A DNA stretch of 64,000 nucleotides, from assembly GCF_032062175.1 (NCBI RefSeq), contig NZ_DAMBQK010000022.1, positions 21,487-85,486 of the forward strand. The letters run 5' to 3'. The notes beneath the pieces were generated by a model that was given only the letters and a program-made list of their open reading frames with translations, was not told the origin of the DNA and did not search any database. The DNA comes from Atlantibacter sp032062175 (GTDB taxonomy: Bacteria > Pseudomonadota > Gammaproteobacteria > Enterobacterales > Enterobacteriaceae). The number at the start of each line of letters is the position of its first letter. Positions within the stretch are counted from its first letter, which is position 1. Shown here in pieces: positions 24,942 through 34,006 of this stretch. The position numbers were made by a program, and so were the translations under genes.

Positions 24942-25675
24942 ATATCCTGGTGACCCGTCCCTCCCCCGCGGGAGAAGAGCTGGTAAGCCGCTTGCGCGCG
25001 CAGGGAAAGGTCGCCTGGAGTTTACCGCTGATTGAGTTTTCTCCCGGACGCGAACTGTCGGCTCTGCCGGATTTGCTGGCGTCCCTGTCACCAGACGATC
25101 TGCTATTCGCGCTTTCTCAACACGCCGTGTCACATGCGGCGGCCACGCTGCGGCAACAACACTTTGCCTGGCCGCAGGTTCAGGCTTTCGCCATCGGGCG
25201 CACCACGGCACTTGCGCTGCATACCGCCAGCGGGCTCACGGTTAATTATCCGCGCGACCGGGAAATCAGCGAAGTGTTGCTACAATTACCAGAATTACAA
25301 AACGTTGCAGGTAAGCGCGCGGTACTTTTGCGTGGCAACGGCGGGCGTGAGCTTATCGGCGAGACCCTGGCCAAACGCGGTGCCAGCGTGACGTTTTGTG
25401 AATGTTATCAACGTAATGACAAATATTATGACGGGACGGAAGAAGCGTATCGCTGGCAGCAGCGCGGCGTGGATACGCTGGTTGTCACCAGCGGAGAAAT
25501 GCTCAAGCGCCTGTTTACGCTGATCCCGCCCTGGTATCAAACGAACTGGTTACTTCGTTGCCGACTGATTGTCGTCAGCGAACGTTTGGCGACCCTCGCC
25601 CGGGAACTGGGCTGGCTGGACATTACCGTCGCCGATAATGCTGACAACGATGCGCTGCTGCGCGTGTTGCAATAA
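24938..25675 (+). CDS. hemD: Uroporphyrinogen-III synthase
   Basis: Closes and inverts ring D of hydroxymethylbilane to give uroporphyrinogen III. It has 245 residues (246 in E. coli). This family is poorly conserved; the identification rests on the N-terminal MNILVTRPSPAGEELVSRL, the length and the place between hemC and hemX. It is translationally coupled to hemC (ATGA). Confidence 0.96.
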   Translation: MNILVTRPSPAGEELVSRLRAQGKVAWSLPLIEFSPGRELSALPDLLASLSPDDLLFALSQHAVSHAAATLRQQHFAWPQVQAFAIGRTTALALHTASGLTVNYPRDREISEVLLQLPELQNVAGKRAVLLRGNGGRELIGETLAKRGASVTFCECYQRNDKYYDGTEEAYRWQQRGVDTLVVTSGEMLKRLFTLIPPWYQTNWLLRCRLIVVSERLATLARELGWLDITVADNADNDALLRVLQ

Positions 25676-25696
25676 CTCTCATAATGGGAAGCCATA

Positions 25697-26896
25697 ATGA
25701 TGGAACAACAAAACGCCTCAACTGTGCCTGAAGAAAACAGGGATCCGGTGGAAATCACCTCCCCGCCTCAACAACCTGAGAAAAAAGACCGCAAAATCAA
25801 TACCGCGCTGGCGCTAAGCGCAGTCGCTATCGCCATTGCACTGGCCGCTGGCGTTGGCCTGTATAGCTGGGGCAAACATCAATCCGCGAATCAAAATGCC
25901 ACGCTTGAAGCGCTGGAAGGCCAGCTGACGGCGCTGCAACAGCAGCAGCAAACCCAGAAATCCGATCTGGAAAACACCATTAAACAGCAGGCGGGCGCGC
26001 TGGATGCAGCGAAACGCGAGCAGGAAAATCTGACGCGCCAACTGGATGAAGTGCAGCAGAAAGTCGCCACCATTTCTGGTACCGACGCAAAAACCTGGCT
26101 GCTGGCGCAGTCGGACTTCCTGGTGAAACTCGCTGGCCGCAAATTGTGGAGCGATCAGGATGTGACCACTGCCGCCGCACTGTTGAAAAGCGCCGATGCC
26201 AGCCTCGCGGATATGAATGACCCGAGCCTGATTACCGCACGCCGCGCCATCACTGACGATATCGCCACGCTGTCTGCAGTGTCGCAGGTAGATTATGACG
26301 GCATTATCCTGAAGCTGAATCAGTTGGCTAATCAGGTAGATAACCTGCGCCTGGCGGATAACGACAATGATTCCGCCCCCATGGATAGCGACGGTACGGA
26401 GCTTTCCAGCACTATTACCGAATGGCGTCAAAACCTGGTGAAGAGCTGGCATAACTTTATGGACAGCTTCATTACCATTCGCCGCCGCGACGACACCGCC
26501 GTGCCGCTGCTGGCCCCGAATCAGGACATCTACCTGCGCGAGAATATCCGCTCACGGTTATTAATCGCCGCGCAGGCGGTGCCGCGCCATCAGAATGAAA
26601 CCTATAAACAGTCGCTGGATAACGTGTCGACGTGGGTGCGCGCCTATTACGACACTGACGACGCGACGACTAAAGGCTTTCTGGATACGTTGGATACGTT
26701 AAGCCAGCAAAACATCACCATGGATGTCCCGGAAACGCTGCAAAGCCAGCCGATTCTGGAAAAATTGATGCAAACCCGGGTGCGTAACCTGCTGGCGCAG
26801 CCTGCTGCCGCGTCACCAGAAGCCGCGCCTGCCGAGGCCGCACCGGCACCTGCCGAAGCGCCTGCGGCGTCTGAACCGGCCCAGGGAGAACAGTGA
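25697..26896 (+). CDS. hemX: HemX membrane protein of the hem operon
   Basis: Inner-membrane protein of up to 399 residues, once called uroporphyrinogen III methylase; enzymatic activity is doubtful for this family. It has a charged cytosolic N-terminus, one membrane segment (about 40-58, ALALSAVAIAIALAAGVGLY), a coiled coil rich in glutamine (about 70-115) and an alanine/proline-rich C-terminal tail. Two adjacent ATG codons (25697 and 25700) could each serve as start. It overlaps hemY by four bases. Confidence 0.94.
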   Translation: MMEQQNASTVPEENRDPVEITSPPQQPEKKDRKINTALALSAVAIAIALAAGVGLYSWGKHQSANQNATLEALEGQLTALQQQQQTQKSDLENTIKQQAGALDAAKREQENLTRQLDEVQQKVATISGTDAKTWLLAQSDFLVKLAGRKLWSDQDVTTAAALLKSADASLADMNDPSLITARRAITDDIATLSAVSQVDYDGIILKLNQLANQVDNLRLADNDNDSAPMDSDGTELSSTITEWRQNLVKSWHNFMDSFITIRRRDDTAVPLLAPNQDIYLRENIRSRLLIAAQAVPRHQNETYKQSLDNVSTWVRAYYDTDDATTKGFLDTLDTLSQQNITMDVPETLQSQPILEKLMQTRVRNLLAQPAAASPEAAPAEAAPAPAEAPAASEPAQGEQ

Positions 26897-28092
26897 TGGT
26901 AAAAGTACTGTTGCTTTTCCTGCTGCTGATGGCAGGGATCGTTGTGGGACCCATGATCGCCGGTCACCAGGGCTACGTATTGATCCAGACCGACAACTGG
27001 AACATCGAAACCAGCGTTACCGGGTTGGCGATCATCTTGATCCTCGCGTTGGTGGTGTTGTTTGCGATCGAGTGGATCCTGCGTCGTCTGTTCCGTACCG
27101 GCGCACGCACGCGCGGCTGGTTCCTGGGCCGCAAGCGTAATCGCGCCCGTAAACAAACCAGCCAGGCGTTATTGAAACTGGCAGAAGGCGACTATCAGCA
27201 GGTTGAAAAACTGATGTCGAAAAATGCCGATCATGCCGAACAGCCGGTGGTGAACTATTTACTGGCGGCGGAAGCAGCACAGCAGCGCGGCGACGAAATC
27301 CGCGCCAATCAGCACCTTGAACGTGCGGCGGAACTGGCCGATGGCGATCAGATCCCGGTAGAAATCACCCGGGTGCGGTTGCAACTGGCGCGTAACGAAA
27401 ACCACGCGGCGCGTCACGGCGTTGATAAGCTGCTGGAAGTTACCCCGCGTCATCCTGAAGTGCTGCGTCTGGCGGAACAAGCGTATATACGTACCGGCGC
27501 ATGGAGCTCGCTGTTGGATATCCTGCCGTCAATGCAAAAAGCGCAGGTGGCGGACGATGCCCATCGCGACGCGCTGCAACAGCAGGCGTGGATTGGGTTA
27601 ATGGAACAGGCGCGTGCCGAACAGGGCAGCGATGGCCTGAAAGCCTGGTGGCAAAACCAGAGCCGTAAGACGCGTCAGCAAACCGCGCTTCAGGTGGCGA
27701 TGGCGGAACATCTTATCGAATGCGACGATCACGATACCGCGCAGACTATCATTCTCGATGGGCTGAAACGCCAGTACGATGAGCGTCTGGTTATGCTGAT
27801 GCCACGCCTGAAAACCGACAATCCCGAGCAGCTTGAAAAAGCGCTACGCCAGCAGATCAAAACCCAGGGCGATCGCCCGTTATTGTGGAGTACCCTGGGC
27901 CAACTGCTGATGAAGCATGGCGAATGGCAGGAAGCGAGCATCGCGTTTCGCGCGGCGTTAAAACAGCGTCCGGATGCCTTTGATTACGCCTGGCTCGCCG
28001 ATGTGCTGGACCGACTGCATCAGCCGGAAGAAGCCGCGCAAATGCGCCGCGATGGCCTGCTGCTGACGCTGCAAAACAATCCTCCGCAGTAA
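26893..28092 (+). CDS. hemY: Protohaem-synthesis-associated TPR protein HemY
   Basis: Inner-membrane protein of 399 residues with two N-terminal membrane segments (MVKVLLLFLLLMAGIVVGP and about 45-65) and C-terminal tetratricopeptide repeats. In enterobacteria it belongs to the hemCDXY operon; it is unrelated to Gram-positive HemY oxidase, and its exact role is unsettled. The start overlaps hemX. An intrinsic terminator follows at 28104-28131. Confidence 0.95.
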   Translation: MMVKVLLLFLLLMAGIVVGPMIAGHQGYVLIQTDNWNIETSVTGLAIILILALVVLFAIEWILRRLFRTGARTRGWFLGRKRNRARKQTSQALLKLAEGDYQQVEKLMSKNADHAEQPVVNYLLAAEAAQQRGDEIRANQHLERAAELADGDQIPVEITRVRLQLARNENHAARHGVDKLLEVTPRHPEVLRLAEQAYIRTGAWSSLLDILPSMQKAQVADDAHRDALQQQAWIGLMEQARAEQGSDGLKAWWQNQSRKTRQQTALQVAMAEHLIECDDHDTAQTIILDGLKRQYDERLVMLMPRLKTDNPEQLEKALRQQIKTQGDRPLLWSTLGQLLMKHGEWQEASIAFRAALKQRPDAFDYAWLADVLDRLHQPEEAAQMRRDGLLLTLQNNPPQ

Positions 28093-28103
28093 CCCTCCTC
28101 TTT

Positions 28104-28131
28104 CGCCTTCTCAATCGGGAAGGCGATTTTT
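28104..28131 (+). terminator. Intrinsic terminator of the hem operon
   Basis: CGCCTTC (28104-28110) pairs with GAAGGCG (28119-28125), followed by ATTTTTC. It lies 12 bp after the hemY stop. Confidence 0.8.
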
Positions 28132-28156
28132 CTTTGCATCGCTTTAAAACGCAGAT

Positions 28157-28355
28157 AAAAAAACACCTGCCAGTTGGCAGGTGTTAAAGAGGTCTGTGAC
28201 AACTAAAGAGGTGCTTCACTCAACGTTATGTCCATGGTGTTTGATGAGGCGTTAGCGACATCTCTCGGTGGACGATAAGCACCGTTAAACGGCTCTGCAT
28301 CATTCCTGGGTTTATGAAGCCTTCGGCGAGCATAAGAGATGGAATGAGCATCTAC
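28157..28355 (-). ncRNA. glmZ: Small regulatory RNA GlmZ
   Basis: A Hfq-dependent small RNA of about 200 nt that base-pairs with and activates the glmS mRNA (glucosamine-6-phosphate synthase); its decay is controlled by RapZ/RNase E with GlmY as decoy. The minus strand from 28355 begins GTAGATGCTCATTCCATCTC and later has GTTGAGTGAAGCACC, which match E. coli GlmZ as I remember it. It ends in a perfect terminator: 11-bp arms 28162-28172 and 28175-28185, then seven U. The place next to hemY is the conserved one. In K-12 aslA is the other neighbour; here glmZ lies directly between hemY and the proM tRNA gene. Confidence 0.9.
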
Positions 28356-28359
28356 GCAG

Positions 28360-28382
28360 ATATTATTGCACAATCTATGCCA
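28360..28382 (-). promoter_or_regulatory. glmZ promoter: sigma-54 -24/-12 element with overlapping sigma-70 -10
   Basis: On the minus strand TGGCATAGATTGTGCA (28367-28382) has GG-N10-GC, the sigma-54 spacing, with the GC 13 bases before the predicted RNA 5' end at 28355. An A/T-rich AATAATAT right after it could serve as a sigma-70 -10. Overlapping sigma-54 and sigma-70 promoters are known for glmY/glmZ genes of enterobacteria. Start point inferred from the E. coli RNA. Confidence 0.75.
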
Positions 28383-28487
28383 AACACGCAGGGTAAAATG
28401 TTCCGAAAACTTCCCGGGATATTCAGCGAGTTAACGCGGCAAAATCGCCATAGCGGCAATAAGAATGTGATCTGGATAAGGTTTAAC

Positions 28488-28505
28488 TGTCGCTGCCAGG
28501 AGACA
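28488..28505. promoter_or_regulatory. GlrR activator site upstream of glmZ
   Basis: TGTC-N10-GACA (TGTC at 28488-28491, GACA at 28502-28505) equals the GlrR consensus for glmY/glmZ. It lies about 133-150 bases upstream of the glmZ 5' end, a normal distance for a sigma-54 enhancer site. The remaining bases 28506-28647 show no gene. Confidence 0.7.
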
Positions 28506-28647
28506 AACAACAGTCCTTTTTATTTTCTGTTTTAATTACAGAAGGTTATGCGTCTCAAATGAGCGACAATGCGGGTCGTTGCCGTTGTCATTTAGCGACA
28601 GGATCGGTTAAGGGATAAGAAAGCGTAATAACGGAGAAAAAGAAAAG

Positions 28648-28672
28648 AAAAAACCCCGCCGAAGCGGGGTTC
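28648..28672 (-). terminator. Terminator of the argX-hisR-leuT-proM operon
   Basis: AACCCCGC-type stem (28652-28659 with 28664-28671) with a tetraloop, followed on the minus strand by a T-run. It lies just after the proM CCA end. Confidence 0.88.
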
Positions 28673-28677
28673 TAAAT

Positions 28678-28754
28678 TGGTCGGCGAGAGAGGATTCGAA
28701 CCTCCGACCCACTGGTCCCAAACCAGTTGCGCTACCAAGCTGCGCTACTCGCCG
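28678..28754 (-). tRNA. proM: tRNA-Pro (anticodon TGG)
   Basis: A 77-nt gene including encoded CCA. It starts CGGCGAGTAGCGCAGCTTGG on the minus strand, has the anticodon loop TTTGGGA and the T-loop GGTTCGAATCC. Last gene of the four-tRNA operon. Confidence 0.98.
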
Positions 28755-28792
28755 AATTACTGCTTTTTTGAATTTTTAGTTCAATTCAGTTG

Positions 28793-28879
28793 TGGTGCGA
28801 AGAGAGGGACTTGAACCCTCACGTCCGTTAAGACACTAACACCTGAAGCTAGCGCGTCTACCAATTCCGCCACCTTCGC
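28793..28879 (-). tRNA. leuT: tRNA-Leu (anticodon CAG)
   Basis: An 87-nt class II tRNA with a long variable arm and encoded CCA. It starts GCGAAGGTGGCGGAATTGGT on the minus strand; the anticodon loop is CTTCAGG. Confidence 0.98.
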
Positions 28880-28894
28880 ATCGCCACTAAATAA

Positions 28895-28971
28895 TGGGGT
28901 GGCTAATGGGACTCGAACCCACGACAACTGGAATCACAATCCAGGGCTCTACCAACTGAGCTATAGCCACC
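28895..28971 (-). tRNA. hisR: tRNA-His (anticodon GTG)
   Basis: A 77-nt gene with encoded CCA and the extra 5' G (position -1) typical of tRNA-His. The anticodon stem-loop reads CTGGATTGTGATTCCAG on the minus strand. Confidence 0.98.
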
Positions 28972-29026
28972 ACTGCAAATCTTTACGCGCTTTGTTCTAC
29001 TTCACCGCTCAAGCGCCTCATTAAAA

Positions 29027-29103
<77 letters not shown>

Positions 29104-29124
29104 GTAGCGCCGTTGCGGAGGGGG

Positions 29125-29153
29125 ATACTACGGGCTTCGTGCCCTGCTGTCTA
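29125..29153 (-). promoter_or_regulatory. Promoter of the tRNA operon
   Basis: -35 TAGACA (29148-29153), 17-base spacer, -10 TAGTAT (29125-29130), then a C-rich discriminator. GC-rich discriminators are typical of stringently controlled tRNA/rRNA promoters. Confidence 0.75.
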
Positions 29154-29205
29154 GTGCTTTTTTTAAGAAAATGCGCGTTTGGTTATGCTTTGCGCACTTT
29201 GTCGC

Positions 29206-30591
29206 TTATCTCTCCACTTTAGGCAGTGAATTGTGTCGATTGAGGCCAAAAAGCCTGTACACCACCGTCACCAGCGCCAGGAATAGCGCCCCGACAATCA
29301 GCGACATGCGCGTGTCATCGTTGAAACCCATGCCAATAAGTACGCAAATTAAAAATGCCATGGTCAAATAGTTCGCCCACGGGAAAAGCATCGAGCGGAA
29401 CGGATGGCTGGCCATTGCCTGGCGGTGTACGTGGCGAAAGCGCAACTGGCTAATCAGTATCACAAACCAAGGCACCATGCCCGGTAATACGCTGGCGCTA
29501 TACACATACACAAACACCCGCTGTGGATTTGGAATGATGTAGTTCAGGCAGGAACCTATCAGCAGAATGGCGATGGAAATCGCCACGCCAGCCACGGGAA
29601 CACCGTTTTTCGATACTTTGCCTACCGCTGCCGGTAACTGGCGGTTTTTCGATAGGGCATACAGCATACGTCCACAGCTATACATACCGCTGTTGCAGCC
29701 CGATAGCGCCGCCGTCAGCACCACAAAGTTGATGATCCCTGCCGCTGCGGTAATACCGATTTTGGCAAACGTCAGTACGAACGGGCTGCCATTGCTGCCA
29801 ATGTGATCCCACGGGAACAGCGTGACGATAACGAAAATCGCGCCCACGTAAAAAATCAGGATACGCCATAACACCTTGCTGACGGCGCTACGCAGCGTAA
29901 CCTGCGGGTTTTTCGCTTCACCGGCGGTGATCCCAATCAGCTCCACGCCCTGGTAAGACGCCACGACAATACACAGTGCGGTTAAAAAGCCTTTCCAGCC
30001 GCCCGCGAAGAATCCACCATGTTCCGTCAGGTTTGAGAAACCCACCGCCTGGCCGCCGTTGCCGAAACCGAAGAAAATCACCCCGAGACCCATCACGATC
30101 ATCACGATAATAGTGGTGACTTTGATCATGGCGAACCAGAATTCGATTTCACCATACAGACGGACCGCCGCCAGGTTTGCCAGTGCCACCAGACCTACCG
30201 CGATTAACGCCGGTATCCATTGGGCCATCTCCGGAAACCAGAACTGCACGTAAACCCCGATGGCAGTAATTTCTGATATCCCCACCGCCATCCACATAAA
30301 CCAGTACGACCAGGCCGTGAGATAGCCGAAGAATGGACTCATATAGCGGTGCGCGTAAACAGCGAATGAACCGGCCACCGGTTCCAGGAACAGCATTTCG
30401 CCCATAGAACGCATGATAAAGAAGACAAACAAGCCCGCGATAATGTACGCCAGCAGTACCGACGGGCCCGCCCATTTCAGGGTGCTCGCCGCGCCCATAA
30501 ACAGCCCGACGCCAATGGTGCCCCCCAGGGCGATAAGTTCGATATGTCGAGCCTCCAGCCCACGCTGAAGCTCAGGTTTTTTCTCTGCCAT
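29206..30591 (-). CDS. yifK: Amino acid permease YifK/ThrP (threonine/serine uptake)
   Basis: APC-family proton symporter of 461 residues with about twelve membrane segments; E. coli YifK has been shown to import threonine and serine and is also named ThrP. The N-terminus ELQRGLEARHIELIALGGTIGVGLF is typical. The leader carries a GcvB-complementary stretch right upstream of the ribosome binding site. It lies between wecG and the tRNA operon, all on the minus strand. Confidence 0.96.
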   Translation of the reverse strand: MAEKKPELQRGLEARHIELIALGGTIGVGLFMGAASTLKWAGPSVLLAYIIAGLFVFFIMRSMGEMLFLEPVAGSFAVYAHRYMSPFFGYLTAWSYWFMWMAVGISEITAIGVYVQFWFPEMAQWIPALIAVGLVALANLAAVRLYGEIEFWFAMIKVTTIIVMIVMGLGVIFFGFGNGGQAVGFSNLTEHGGFFAGGWKGFLTALCIVVASYQGVELIGITAGEAKNPQVTLRSAVSKVLWRILIFYVGAIFVIVTLFPWDHIGSNGSPFVLTFAKIGITAAAGIINFVVLTAALSGCNSGMYSCGRMLYALSKNRQLPAAVGKVSKNGVPVAGVAISIAILLIGSCLNYIIPNPQRVFVYVYSASVLPGMVPWFVILISQLRFRHVHRQAMASHPFRSMLFPWANYLTMAFLICVLIGMGFNDDTRMSLIVGALFLALVTVVYRLFGLNRHNSLPKVER

Positions 30592-30602
30592 AAATCCTCT
30601 GT

Positions 30603-30614
30603 GTTGTGATGTTG
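30603..30614 (-). promoter_or_regulatory. Predicted GcvB small-RNA target site in the yifK leader
   Basis: The yifK mRNA reads CAACATCACAAC here, which is exactly complementary to 12 bases of the G/U-rich R1 region of E. coli GcvB as I remember it. It ends four bases before the GAGGAT ribosome binding site. yifK is a known GcvB target in Salmonella, so repression at translation initiation is likely here too. The other bases of 30592-30822 show no gene. Confidence 0.65.
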
Positions 30615-30822
30615 TTGCTCCGGCTACGCCGGTTATTGTTATGGGTCATGCTATAGGGGTAATCGTGGCCCAGACATCACTGACGTGAATATCAGGCGCT
30701 AAAACCCGCGCATGGTTTCCTAAATTTTCCAAAATGGCAAACGGCTGATTAAAAAAATGTTGAGAAATAGAAAAAATGCGGGGGGTAACGATACGGCGAA
30801 AGCGCGTTCCGCCGTGGGGAGG

Positions 30823-31563
30823 TTAGAGCTTGCCGGTATAATGCCAGGCGAGATAGCGCAGTAAACGAAGCTGGCGGGTGATGCGGCTGGGCTGGGAAAG
30901 CAGACGATACAGCCACTCCAGGCCGAGACGCTGCCAGGCTTTTGGTGCGCGCTTTACATGACCGGTGAACACATCGTAGGTGCCGCCGACGCCCATATAG
31001 AGCGCATCCGGGTAGACCTGACGGCAGTCGCGCATGAAAATTTCTTGCCGTGGAGAGCCCATCGCCACGGTAATGATTTTTGCGCCACTGTCGCGGATCC
31101 GCTCAAACAGCGCCTGACGCGCTGCCGGTGGAAAATAGCCATCCTGCTCGCCGACCACATTGACCTGCCAACGCTGCCGCAACTGGCTGGCCGTTTCGTC
31201 CAGCACCTGAGGTTTACCACCTATCAGAAACACCGGCGTGCCCTCCTGCCCGGCGCGCGCCATTAAGGCTTCCCACAGATCCGCGCCTGCAACGCGGGAT
31301 ATCTGAGCCTGCGGATATTTTTTGCGTACAGAGCGAACAACGCTGATGCCATCTGCGTATTTGTATTCCGCCGCCTCAATCAGCGCCCTGACATCCGCAT
31401 CGTCATTGAGCGTGAGCATCTTTTCGGCGTTGATGGCCACCAGCGTCCCATATCTGAGGCGTCCATTCGCATAGAGGTAATCGAGGGCATGTTGTTTATC
31501 ACGCCAACCGAGCAAATCCAGCCCGCGTAAGGTATAACGCGGCGCGGTAATGTCATCAGCCAT
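30823..31563 (-). CDS. wecG: UDP-N-acetyl-D-mannosaminuronic acid transferase (ECA)
   Basis: Adds ManNAcA to GlcNAc-PP-undecaprenol, the second step of enterobacterial common antigen lipid II assembly. Family GT26, 246 residues. Visible family stretches are ADGISVVRSVRKKYP, FLIGGKPQVLDETASQLR and VAMGSPRQEIFM. It is the last gene of the common antigen operon, 8 bp after wzyE. Confidence 0.96.
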   Translation of the reverse strand: MADDITAPRYTLRGLDLLGWRDKQHALDYLYANGRLRYGTLVAINAEKMLTLNDDADVRALIEAAEYKYADGISVVRSVRKKYPQAQISRVAGADLWEALMARAGQEGTPVFLIGGKPQVLDETASQLRQRWQVNVVGEQDGYFPPAARQALFERIRDSGAKIITVAMGSPRQEIFMRDCRQVYPDALYMGVGGTYDVFTGHVKRAPKAWQRLGLEWLYRLLSQPSRITRQLRLLRYLAWHYTGKL

Positions 31564-31571
31564 CTGCTTCC

Positions 31572-32933
31572 TTATCCGAGATTGTGACCGGGCGGAAAAC
31601 GCCCCGAAAGTGAACGGACTTTGCCACGAATCAACCCGGCACTTTCCAACATCCAGTACAGCAATTTGGCGATCAGCAAACAGGCACCGAAGACCACCAT
31701 AAAAAACACCACGCGCGAGACAAACGAATCGAGACCTTCCCGGGCAAGCACGATCATATTAAAGATGGCTCCAAAGCAGAAACTCTGCAAAATCGCCGCC
31801 TTATAACGATTGTTTTCACTAAGGCCATGCTGATACACCCAGTCAAACCATTTAATAATCAAGCCGACTACCACCGCGCCCAGTGGAATAAACCACACAC
31901 CACCCATCACCACCAGCGAGCCGATCAGCGTCGGCGAAATCGCCAACCCGGAATGGTTGTTCAGGACTTCCCAGGTAAAATAGTTCGCCGAGTTAAGTAC
32001 GATGCCAGGCCGATCCGGCCACAGCCAGGTGGGAATAAAGACGTAGAAGTCGCGCGCAATGGGCGCCAGCCCCTGAAATTCAATATTACCGTAGTTCTGT
32101 AACAGCAGCGCCAGGTTCTCCCACGGCGAGAAAGTATCGCGGGTTAAGTACAAGAACGTGTAAAACGCCTCGTCTCCGCTGACATCCAGGCCGTAGCGTT
32201 TCAGGGCCAGCCAGAACATGCCGACGATGCCCATCACCCCGGCTGCCGCCAGCATCCACAGCGAAATCCAGCCGCGAATAATACCGATGAACAGAAAAAT
32301 CGCGAAAGCGATAATAATATTGGCCCGGGTTCCGCCGACAATCACGTAAGTCAGTAATCCAAAACCCACGGTGGCAATCAGGAAAAACAGCCATGCCTGG
32401 ACACTCTGGCGCAGGAAATAGATCACCAGCATCGCCGGAATAAAGAAATAAAAGAAACGCTTCAGGGCCACGCCGGACACTTCACTGGAAAATATCTGGC
32501 TGTACGAATGCAGACGGAACAGCAAAAAGCCGTTGTGCATAAAGAAAATGCCCACGCTGACCAGCGCTACCGCCATCAACAGCATCCACGTCAACTGCGC
32601 CTCAACGCGATTCACCGAGAAAAGCTGGCGCGTTCGCTCGCTGCCGCGTGACCGTAGCCGGGTTTTATAGGTCACATAGTAGATCCCATAGAAGCACGCG
32701 GCGGCTAGCTGCGCCTGAAGCAGCACGTCCGCAGGCACCACGGCGACATCAAAGCGAAACACCAGTAAGGCGGTAAACGGAAAGCCGAAGAAAAAGGTCA
32801 GCAGGAACAATAAAGAGAAGAAAATATTAAAATTAAACCGCACCCGGCGGAATTCAAACCAGGTCGTGGTGGTAATAAACAGCGTCGCCAGCAGCCAGAC
32901 GATGAACAGGCCGCTAAACTGCAACAAATTCAT
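31572..32933 (-). CDS. wzyE: Enterobacterial common antigen polymerase WzyE
   Basis: Polytopic inner-membrane protein of 453 residues that polymerises the trisaccharide repeats at the periplasmic face. About eleven hydrophobic segments are seen and a large periplasmic loop in the second half (about 270-340, IEFQGLAPIARDFYVFIPTW). Start overlaps wecF by four bases. Confidence 0.96.
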   Translation of the reverse strand: MNLLQFSGLFIVWLLATLFITTTTWFEFRRVRFNFNIFFSLLFLLTFFFGFPFTALLVFRFDVAVVPADVLLQAQLAAACFYGIYYVTYKTRLRSRGSERTRQLFSVNRVEAQLTWMLLMAVALVSVGIFFMHNGFLLFRLHSYSQIFSSEVSGVALKRFFYFFIPAMLVIYFLRQSVQAWLFFLIATVGFGLLTYVIVGGTRANIIIAFAIFLFIGIIRGWISLWMLAAAGVMGIVGMFWLALKRYGLDVSGDEAFYTFLYLTRDTFSPWENLALLLQNYGNIEFQGLAPIARDFYVFIPTWLWPDRPGIVLNSANYFTWEVLNNHSGLAISPTLIGSLVVMGGVWFIPLGAVVVGLIIKWFDWVYQHGLSENNRYKAAILQSFCFGAIFNMIVLAREGLDSFVSRVVFFMVVFGACLLIAKLLYWMLESAGLIRGKVRSLSGRFPPGHNLG

Positions 32934-34006
32934 GATGCCTCTCCCGCCGCCACGCGTAACGCCTGATGCCAGCCTGTGAGATAGCCGGGCCGGAAGAAGG
33001 CGATGGTTGATTTATCCACCAGAGCAAGCTGACGCTGCGCTTCGCGAATAACCGTTTCGTTAAGTATATCGTCGGTGAACAAAACCGGCAGATGCTGTTC
33101 AGCCATATCCTGCCAGAACGGGTTTTGGCGGCTCAGCACGCAGGGGATCCCGGCCTGAATGAGCAGACACAGGGTGCCGATGCCCTGCTGGCGGGCAAAA
33201 ATAAAATAACCCAGGTCGCAACGCCGCAGCATGGCGAGGTAATCGTCAAATGCCATCTGCTCGCGCAAAACATGCAAATTACCGGTGCTGAACAGCGACC
33301 GCCCGGCCTGCTCCACTTCCGTAATGTACGCCTGATTGTTGGCTGGATAGCCCATCGGCACAATTACGTCTACGTTATCGCCAAACTGCTGGTGAACGGC
33401 CTTCAACGCCGCAACATGTTCATTGCTTCTGTCGCCGGAGTTCCCCACCAGGAGGGTCAATTTGCCAGACGATGGCGCTTTTTCCAGCCCGTTCAGCGCC
33501 GGATCCATACGGGTAGGGAAATAGAGCAGCGAGCCTGGCACCGCAGGGTTACGCTGTTGGAAATAATTCAGATCGCCGCGCGTGGCGAAGACATGCCCAA
33601 CGCGCTTGTGCGCCAGCCGGCGCAGAAAATAAAACAGCCGAAACTTGAGGCTGCGCGACGCTTCATACAAATCAGCACCCCAAATATGCCAGCTCACCTG
33701 TGAAGATGTCAGGCCACCCGTCAGCAACGCTATCCACAGCGGCGCATTGAATTGCCCATGGAAGAAGAAACGCTGCGTGCGATCGTGACGCGCCAGTTTG
33801 ATAACCGCAGCGCTGAGCGCTTTTTTATCAGGATAACGGGCGATTTCCAGCGCCGGATACTCGCTTTGCAACAACGGATCCTGCGAGACCACCATAAAGC
33901 GGCGGGCAACGCTCCCCAGCGACGCTAATTCATCGTTGAAATAATGCAGCACGGTCTGGTTATGGTGGGGAATATCAGACCCCAGAATATGGATTAACGG
34001 GTTCAT
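32930..34006 (-). CDS. wecF: TDP-N-acetylfucosamine:lipid II transferase WecF
   Basis: Adds Fuc4NAc to lipid II to complete the common antigen trisaccharide. Family GT56, 358 residues. The N-terminus LIHILGSDIPHHNQTVL, the central LYFPTRMDPALN and GYFIFARQQGIGTLCLLIQ are characteristic. The ATG at 34004-34006 overlaps the wzxE stop; the frame continues 12 codons upstream inside wzxE. Confidence 0.96.
   Translation of the reverse strand: MNPLIHILGSDIPHHNQTVLHYFNDELASLGSVARRFMVVSQDPLLQSEYPALEIARYPDKKALSAAVIKLARHDRTQRFFFHGQFNAPLWIALLTGGLTSSQVSWHIWGADLYEASRSLKFRLFYFLRRLAHKRVGHVFATRGDLNYFQQRNPAVPGSLLYFPTRMDPALNGLEKAPSSGKLTLLVGNSGDRSNEHVAALKAVHQQFGDNVDVIVPMGYPANNQAYITEVEQAGRSLFSTGNLHVLREQMAFDDYLAMLRRCDLGYFIFARQQGIGTLCLLIQAGIPCVLSRQNPFWQDMAEQHLPVLFTDDILNETVIREAQRQLALVDKSTIAFFRPGYLTGWHQALRVAAGEAS

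Noticed and set aside
28195..28400. Open minus-strand frame of about 65 codons without ATG through glmZ (ends in M-D-I-T-L-S-E-A-P-L)
   Set aside because: At first it looked like a small protein, but it lacks a start codon and the sequence is the GlmZ RNA.
28314..28535. 73-codon plus-strand ORF in the hemY-proM gap
   Set aside because: Overlaps the 5' part of glmZ and its promoter on the other strand; no good ribosome binding site or known family.
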